A stretch of DNA of 64,000 nt, from positions 42,830,791 through 42,894,790 of the forward strand of contig OX638132.1 of assembly GCA_951804985.1 (NCBI GenBank), in the 5' to 3' direction. The stretch is from Dryomyza anilis. Taxonomy: Eukaryota; Arthropoda; Insecta; Diptera; Dryomyzidae. This document shows positions 58,228-64,000 of the stretch, in pieces. Position numbers and translations under genes: made by a program. Under the pieces are notes generated by a model. It was not told where the DNA came from. It was given only the letters and a program-made list of their open reading frames with translations, and searched no databases. Within the stretch, counting starts at the first letter, position 1, and each line of letters opens with the position of its first letter.

Positions 58228-58615
58228 TAAATTAGAAAAAAAACGAAATTTGTGCGACGCGCGAACAACAGCGTAACAACGGAAGCGCCGCACAGAACAG
58301 GTAGCGCAGCAATAAATCAACATCTCAAGCACAGCCATGCAACATCTGATCAACAACGGAAGCAGCGCCGTAACGAACCATCAGTACAAACAACAGCACC
58401 ACAACACTTCCATTTTGTGTGTCGCCTAAGGCGGTTGTTTTTTCTAGCTTGCGTGGATTTCTACCTTTAGTCTATGACTTAAACTTTGCTGAGCTTTTTT
58501 TTTAGTGTTTTCTATTTGAGTGTTTTTTTTGATCATTTTTAATAAATAATAATAACTATTTGGCTAAAATAGTGTAGTGAAAAGGAAAAGTGTTTCTTGT
58601 TGAATTGCTTTCATA

Positions 58616-60135
58616 ATGGGGGACGACGTGTCTCTCAATACTGTAACTGCGGCACGAGACAAATTTGATAAATTTGTTTCAGGTGTGAAAAGAAAGGAAA
58701 AATTTTAAAAAGATACTGCTAAAAGTAATAAAAAATTCATTTTCTCAAATCAATTAAATGCTGATATTAGGGAAGCCCTAAATAGCGAAGCGTACAAAAT
58801 GGCCGATCAAAGCGTCAATAATGTTTCGCAATCAATGTGTGTGAGTCGTGATGCCATGGCAACTGCTAGTGGTGAAGGAAAAAAAACAGTTTTCAAAATG
58901 GCGTAGTTAAAGACGCCAGTTTTAATTTAGCTTTGCCTACTTTATATTCAGAACATCACAATGGTGAACTAGGAGTGTTAGTAGACACTTCTGCTCTTGA
59001 AAACAATAGCAACAAAATGAAAAATGGTTTGTTCTTGTGGGAGTTAATCAAAGACTCCAAACCGCAAGGTATTATTACGATTAAGACAGTGGGTAGGTCC
59101 CTTTTCAAAATAAAATTCGACAGCGTATTGAACGCTAACAATTTTGTTCAGTGCAAAGAATTAAAAGTTAAACAACTAAAGGCTTTTGTGCCCAGAAGTT
59201 TCATTGAAACATATGGTGTGGTAAGGGATGTTCCTTTATATCTGTCGGACGAAGATATTAAAAAAAGTATTGTCTCCCCGGTGGAGGTTCTGTCAGTTTA
59301 CAGATTTAAAAGAAGAGATCAACAAAACTTAAGTATTTTTAAACCAACGTATTCAGTGAAAATATGATTTGGTGGAGGTGAGCTTCCTGAGGAAGTTGTG
59401 TTAAACTACACAAATCTAAAAGTAAATCATTACTTTCCACCGGTTAGACAGTGTAGAGTTTGCGAAAGATTTGGTCACACGCAGAATTCGTGTAAATCCA
59501 AAAAGCGTTGTTCAAAATGTGGTGTTGAAAGAGAGTGTGTTCCGGCATGTAATAAGTTGAAATGCATCTTGTGCAAAGCTACCGATCATTCGGCAACACA
59601 AAAAGACAAATGTCCTAACTGGGCTAAGGAGGAAGACGTTAATAAAATTATGGTGATGAAGAAATTATCTCGTGCAGAGGTACTTTCAACATACTCATTA
59701 AATTCAAATCGCTTTGACATTTTAAATGATTATGAAACAAAGTTTCCTAGTCTAAATAATAATAATAAAAACTTTAAAAATGGGGATAATGAAGTAAACA
59801 AATTGCTTACAAAAAATAAGTTTACCAAAGTGGTTATGCGTACGGCTGGTGCTGCACCACAAAAACCAAATTTTGAATTACCAAAAAATAACCAAGATTC
59901 TGTCCTTACAAAACCAAACTTTTCAAAGGTTTCTCAATTTGAAAAGACTGTTTCAGAACTAACAAGATATGTTTCAGATTATTTTACGAAAGAAGAAAAC
60001 CACGTTTGCTTAAATGCAGTAAATCACTTTAAAAAACAATTAGACGTTTTAGCGTTGGACATTGATAAAGACTTAGTCAATGAAGAAGCAGTTAGCAAGG
60101 AGACAGATTCTTATGATGAAAATCCTGCAATATAA
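58616..60135 (+). pseudogene. LINE ORF1 (nucleic-acid-binding), frameshifted
   Basis: ATG at 58616 (MGDDVSLNTVTAARDKFDKF), stopped by TAA at 58706 beside an A run, then shifted to the frame of 58933-60135. A TGA at 59365 and a stop near 58906 further break it. It contains an RNA-binding-like middle (LKAFVPRSFIETYGVVRDVP) and clustered zinc knuckles CRVCERFGHTQNSC, then CSKCGVERECVPAC and CILCKATDHSATQKDKC. It ends 20 bases inside ORF2. In I-type elements ORF1 coats the RNA. Confidence 0.85.
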
Positions 60136-63100
60136 TTGTCAGTCGTTAAAAGCCAATAAACACAATATTGAATATTTTTTAAACAATAATGATGTGGATT
60201 TGTGTTGCCTTGCTGAAATTTTTTCACATGGTGACATCAAAACCGATCATAAACTTATTAATTATAATGTAGTAACCAAAACACGCCCGGATGGTTATGG
60301 GGGTGTTGCAATTTGTTTAAAAAAACAAATTAATTTTAAAAAAATTTCTTTTAATTCAGTTTTTGATATTGTTATAGTTCAAACCACTAATTTGTCTGAA
60401 AATTTCGTGGTCTGTTCTGTATATTTCGAACCAAGCATTATGGTTCCAGATAACTTTTTCAAACTCGGCTTTGAGGGTTGAATGGTCCATTGTGTCTGCA
60501 ATTTTTGGGGGTAGTCATAATTATCCTATAATGATTGATTTCCCAAATGTTCAATACAAAGTTAAAACATTTTTATCAAAAAAACAATTTTTTTCTGCTT
60601 TGGAAAAAATAGATTTGAAACCACACTTTGACGATATTGAAAATGCTTTTAAATATGAAGTTAAAAATGCAACCTTTAATTTAGAAAAAAGTTAAAAGGT
60701 TCCTAAATTTTTGTGGAACGATGAACTAAATAAACTTTTCAGACTGCATGTTGCTGCAAGGAAAAAATGTGATAAATTTCCTTCTCCTATTAATTTTGAA
60801 TTGGCTTCTACTGCAAAAAATGCATGGAAAGAGGCTGTCAAAGTAGATAAAAAAGAAAGTTATAATCAGCGCATTGATGAACTAAACATGAATCCTAACA
60901 CAGAGGAGGCGTGGCGTTTTGTTAGAAATGTTAAAGGAAATTCTAAGTACAATAGCAGAAATTTTTGGAATGTTGACAACAATTTAATGTATTTGCAGTT
61001 TCTAAAAAGTCAGGTATCTTCGACTCCCTCTGCGGTTTTTAACACCTTTGCCTTTCCGTATGTGACACCTAAAAGAAGTTTCACTTTTGAAGATCTTTCT
61101 GTTGTCCTACAAAACAAGAGAAAGGCCTCAGCAGGAGGTGTAGATGGTATCACCTATGAAATGCTCAGATGTTTATCTGACAAATCCAAAAAGGCAGTTC
61201 TTGACGGGCTTAATGAGGCGTTTTTAAATTGCCAGATGCGAGATAGCTGGAGATTAATAAAAATAGTTCCAATACCCAAAAGAGACAAACATTTAGATGA
61301 TTATACAAATTTTCGTCCAATTTCATTAATATCTGTTTATGTAAAATGTTTAAACCTTATGATAAAGGATCGTTTTACAAGTTTTTTAAATAGTCAAAAT
61401 TTTCTGCCAGATCGGTGCTTTGCATATAGGAAAAATAAATCAGCTGCAATGTGCATAAATGAGCTTCTTCACTTTGTAACCCTCTTTAAAAGCTATGGGT
61501 TTAAAGCCGTTCTTGTTAATCTCGATATAAGCAATGCCTACAATTGTGTTTCTGTTTCTAGGCTGAATCAAATTTTAATTGAAATAAATACACCTTCGTC
61601 TGTTGGAGAGTGGATATGTAATTTTTTATCATATAGAAAACTACAAATGGGAAAAGAGGTGGTGGAGGTTGAAGATGGATTACCACAAGGTAGCTGTCTT
61701 TCACCTGTACTGTTTAATGTTTATTCCAAGGCGTTGCACATGTTGGAGGATCATATGACACAAATTTACCAGTTTGCAGATGATTTCTTAATTTTATCAT
61801 ATGATAAAAATTTTGAAAATACGGTTTTAAACCTGTAACTTAAATTTACTTTTAATTCAGAAAAAACGAATGTTATATACCTTGCAAAAGGCGGTAGAAA
61901 ACAAGTTAATATAAATATAAATAATCATACTGTGCAGCAGGTAAATAGTTTTAAGTTTTTGGGTAGAACAATTACATCTAGTCTAAGTGTTCGTGAACAC
62001 TATGATAGAGTAATTAAAGAAACAAGTAGTAATAGCAATCTATTAAAAATGCTAACAACTATTAAAGGAGGCCTTCATCCACGTGTGTCTCTTGATTTCT
62101 ATAAAAGTATTGTAAGATCCAAAGTTGAGTATGCGCGCACTACCACGGCGCACTCTCCGACGTACATTAATAATAAAGTACAAACATTTCAAAATGCAAC
62201 GATGCTTCGTTGTCTTAGCCTTACGCCATCGACACCGGTTCATGTAATATATGCGTTGTCGGGTGAGTTACCTCCCGCAGAAAGAGCCAGCTTTTTAACA
62301 GCTAAAGAACTTATTAAAATAAAACTTTTTAATGAATCTCTGTATAATAGTATTTGCAACTCTTCTGAAATAAAATCTAGCTACAGCATGACTTATTTTG
62401 AATTCAAAGACATTTTTGACAACATAGATACAAACATATTTTATGAGAAAACGTCAAAAATGTCTTTCTATTTGAAAACTTTAAACGATAAAAAAACGAA
62501 CCTATCAACAGAGCATATTAAAGCTGAATATTCATTCAAAATAAATGAATATAAAGCAAAAGGTTTCACTATTTTTGCTACAGATGCGTCAGTATCTGGT
62601 GAGCTAGCAGGGTGTGGAATTTTTAATGTGTCAAACAACCAGAAAATCTATTTTAAACTTCCTTTTAAATGTTCCTCCATGTTTGGAGAATTAATTGGCA
62701 TAAAAAAAGCCATTGAAATAGCGATTGATGACAATATTAAAAACTTTGTTATTTTCACTGACAGTTTAGGGGCATGTTTAACTCTAAAATCTAATTTCAC
62801 CGAAGATTATTGTGTAGCTGAAATACACAACACAATTAATAACTCGGCAGTCACAAATGTTCATATTGTATGGACGCCCAGTCATGTAGACATGAAACGG
62901 CAGATGAAATTGCAAAATTGGATTGTGAGGTCGGTGCACCATTAAAAATAAAATTCAATATCAAAGAAGCTATAAAACTTATTCGAGCCCAACTCGTTGA
63001 AAAATGGAATAGGAAATTTGTATTATTATCGCAAGAAAAGGGAAAATGGTTCTTTGATTTATTTCCTGAAATCTCTATAAAAGATAAAAGCATGGTATCA

Positions 63101-63398
63101 CGATACTTCATTGAATACAAAAAACATTAAAATATTAAACAGATTGTTTGCGGGACACACATACAATAAGCAGTATCTTTTTATGATTGGAGCTGTTGAC
63201 TCGCCTATGTGTTTGTCTTGTGATGTGGTAGAAACAGATCAACACCTAATTTTTGAGTGTAAACAATTAGAAAAGACAAGAAACACTTTTAATTTTTTCA
63301 AAAATTACGTGTCCATTGCAGACATACTAAAATCAAAAAATAACAAAGTCATTTCAGAATTTCTAGAATTCATAAGTGCAGCAAAGATTGAATTATAA
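60113..63398 (+). pseudogene. LINE ORF2: endonuclease, reverse transcriptase, RNase H
   Basis: Starts ATGATGAAAATC. The APE-type endonuclease start is present (ILQYNCQSLKANKHN, CCLAEIF), but its centre is deleted near 60465-60480, leaving only a SHNYPI-type end. Reverse transcriptase motifs: SAGGVDGITYEML, NFRPISLISVYVK, LVNLDISNAYNCV, GLPQGSCLSPVLFNVY, FADDFLIL. A TAA at 61836 interrupts. RNase H: FATDASVSGELAGCGIF, GELIGIKKAIEIA, FTDSLGACLTL, WTPSHV, with a frameshift at about 62890. It ends with the cysteine-rich SPMCLSCDVVETDQHLIFEC. It would nick target DNA and reverse-transcribe the element RNA; this copy cannot. Confidence 0.9.
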
Positions 63399-63624
63399 TC
63401 CGTTTTGCAAATATGTTATTAAAAATTAAAAAAAAAAAATCACAACCATCTTAGTTGCAGTTGTATACTGCTGGAAGTAGGTGTTTTTAAAAAGCCCAAC
63501 TTTAAATGCTGGCAACAACTGTCTTTCTGACAACTTGCTTTCTGTCACTATGTGGGATACCCTGGCAATATGAGGGCTTTTTGCTCCGGCCATTAACTTA
63601 AATCTAAAAAAAAAAAAAAAAAAA
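63399..63624 (+). other. LINE 3' UTR and A-rich tail
   Basis: Follows the ORF2 stop. It contains an internal A run at 63429-63440 and ends in about 19 A's at 63606-63624. No gene. Confidence 0.75.
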
Positions 63625-63635
63625 CAGCACCACAA

Positions 63636-63987
63636 ACCATTTCGCGAGAAAGAACGTCATCAGGGATTCCCAACTGCGAACAATTATAATGGTTATAGAT
63701 TATGTTGCAATAAAACTATTTGGATGCTTGATGTCTCATATTAAAATACATGAAGTTGGACTCTTTCGAGCGATTCACAACTACTCGAGCGATTCAACAA
63801 CTAAATAAAAATATAAGAACGTCCGTCCTCAGACGTTTATAACCACTGAACATTTTCATATATTTTTCAAAAAAAAAATGGTTGATATGTATTAAAATCA
63901 CAAAATGTTGTATACATGATGGAAGATAAAAAACAACCCAGCTAACGCTAGAGTTCAAGTTATAATCAGGCTCCAGTATCTTGAATC
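63636..63987 (+). other. Retroelement tail of U4
   Basis: Resumes the tail common to all units (CCATTTCGCGAGAAAGAACG onward). From about 63934 it diverges from U1-U3, so a different junction or flank begins there. No gene. Confidence 0.6.
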
Positions 63988-64000
63988 CATGATACAAATA
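63988..64000 (+). mobile_element. Start of another P-like element, cut by the window end
   Basis: CATGATACAAATA, identical to the terminus at 32220. If real, the next bases outside the window should continue as GGTACGATCACTC-type terminal repeat. Confidence 0.6.

Larger units (their letters stand above)
58405..63624 (+). mobile_element. I-clade LINE, near full length, 5.2 kb (U4 tail)
   Basis: Inserted in the retroelement tail with an 11-bp duplication CAGCACCACAA (58394-58404 and 63625-63635); U1 has the empty site at about 31817-31835. Order: 5' UTR (58405-58615), ORF1, ORF2 with endonuclease, reverse transcriptase and RNase H, 3' UTR and A tail (63606-63624). RNase H plus CCHC ORF1 fits the I clade. 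Both ORFs are damaged. Confidence 0.92.
45068..64000 (+). repeat. Tandem unit U4 (long, with insertions), runs off the window
   Basis: Leader with SINE and hAT-like insert, inverted-repeat insert, gag, pol with nested elements, inverted duplication, integrase, an I-clade LINE in the tail, then the common tail. The front resembles U2/U3 (hAT present) and the back resembles U1 (pol stack present). Confidence 0.85.

Overview
This window is AT-rich eukaryotic DNA built almost entirely of transposable elements (TEs), many inserted inside one another. I found no intact host gene, rRNA or genuine tRNA. The TE mix suggests a higher fly (Diptera, probably Cyclorrhapha): Gypsy-type LTR retrotransposons primed by tRNA-Leu and tRNA-Lys, a DD37E mariner, an I-clade LINE, LOA/R1-like LINE scraps, hAT-like, P-like and PIF/Harbinger-like non-autonomous DNA elements, and a tRNA-headed SINE of a type I recall from flies. 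The species assignment is inference. Homology calls come from reading translations by eye; no search was run.

Layout. (1) Positions 1-12029: a minus-strand Gypsy-type element with its 5' LTR at 11498-12029, tRNA-Leu primer site, SAP-domain gag and an internally deleted pol. A 1277-bp mariner (8028-9304) has inserted into the end of pol. The left part (6755-9063) is duplicated at 1-2286. Between the copies is a 2.9-kb hAT-like element (2929-5862) with an 8-bp target-site duplication (TSD). (2) Positions 12030-18116: old dispersed repeats, an element with inverted termini (14177-16024) and a LINE scrap with RNase H. (3) Positions 18117-22506: two 883-bp inverted arms enclosing a minus-strand LINE remnant. 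(4) Position 22504 to the window end: a second Gypsy-type lineage. One short LTR, a tRNA-Lys primer site and a leader with four repeated stem-loops are followed by four direct tandem units, U1 (23480-33218), U2 (33219-39306), U3 (39307-45067) and U4 (45068 to the end). Each unit carries leader and gag. U1 and U4 also carry decayed pol. U2 and U3 share one large gag-to-tail deletion.

The order of events can be read from TSDs and empty sites. A P-like element entered pol before U1 and U4 separated, and it was itself invaded by a Harbinger-like element and by an unclassified 1-kb element. A small SINE entered pol nearby. A hAT-like element entered the leader in the ancestor of U2-U4; U1 keeps the empty site. 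U4 alone then gained a SINE (45589-45896), a 5.2-kb I-clade LINE (58405-63624) and a 1.8-kb inverted duplication forming a 4.3-kb palindrome (52995-57314). U1 alone gained a 369-bp P-like miniature element (32220-32588).

All long reading frames have stops, frameshifts or deletions, so nothing here looks autonomous. The best candidates for something undescribed are the four covarying stem-loops behind the tRNA-Lys primer site, the perfect hairpin at two of the tandem junctions, the TE-in-TE stack in pol, and the unidentified reading frame in the Harbinger-like element.
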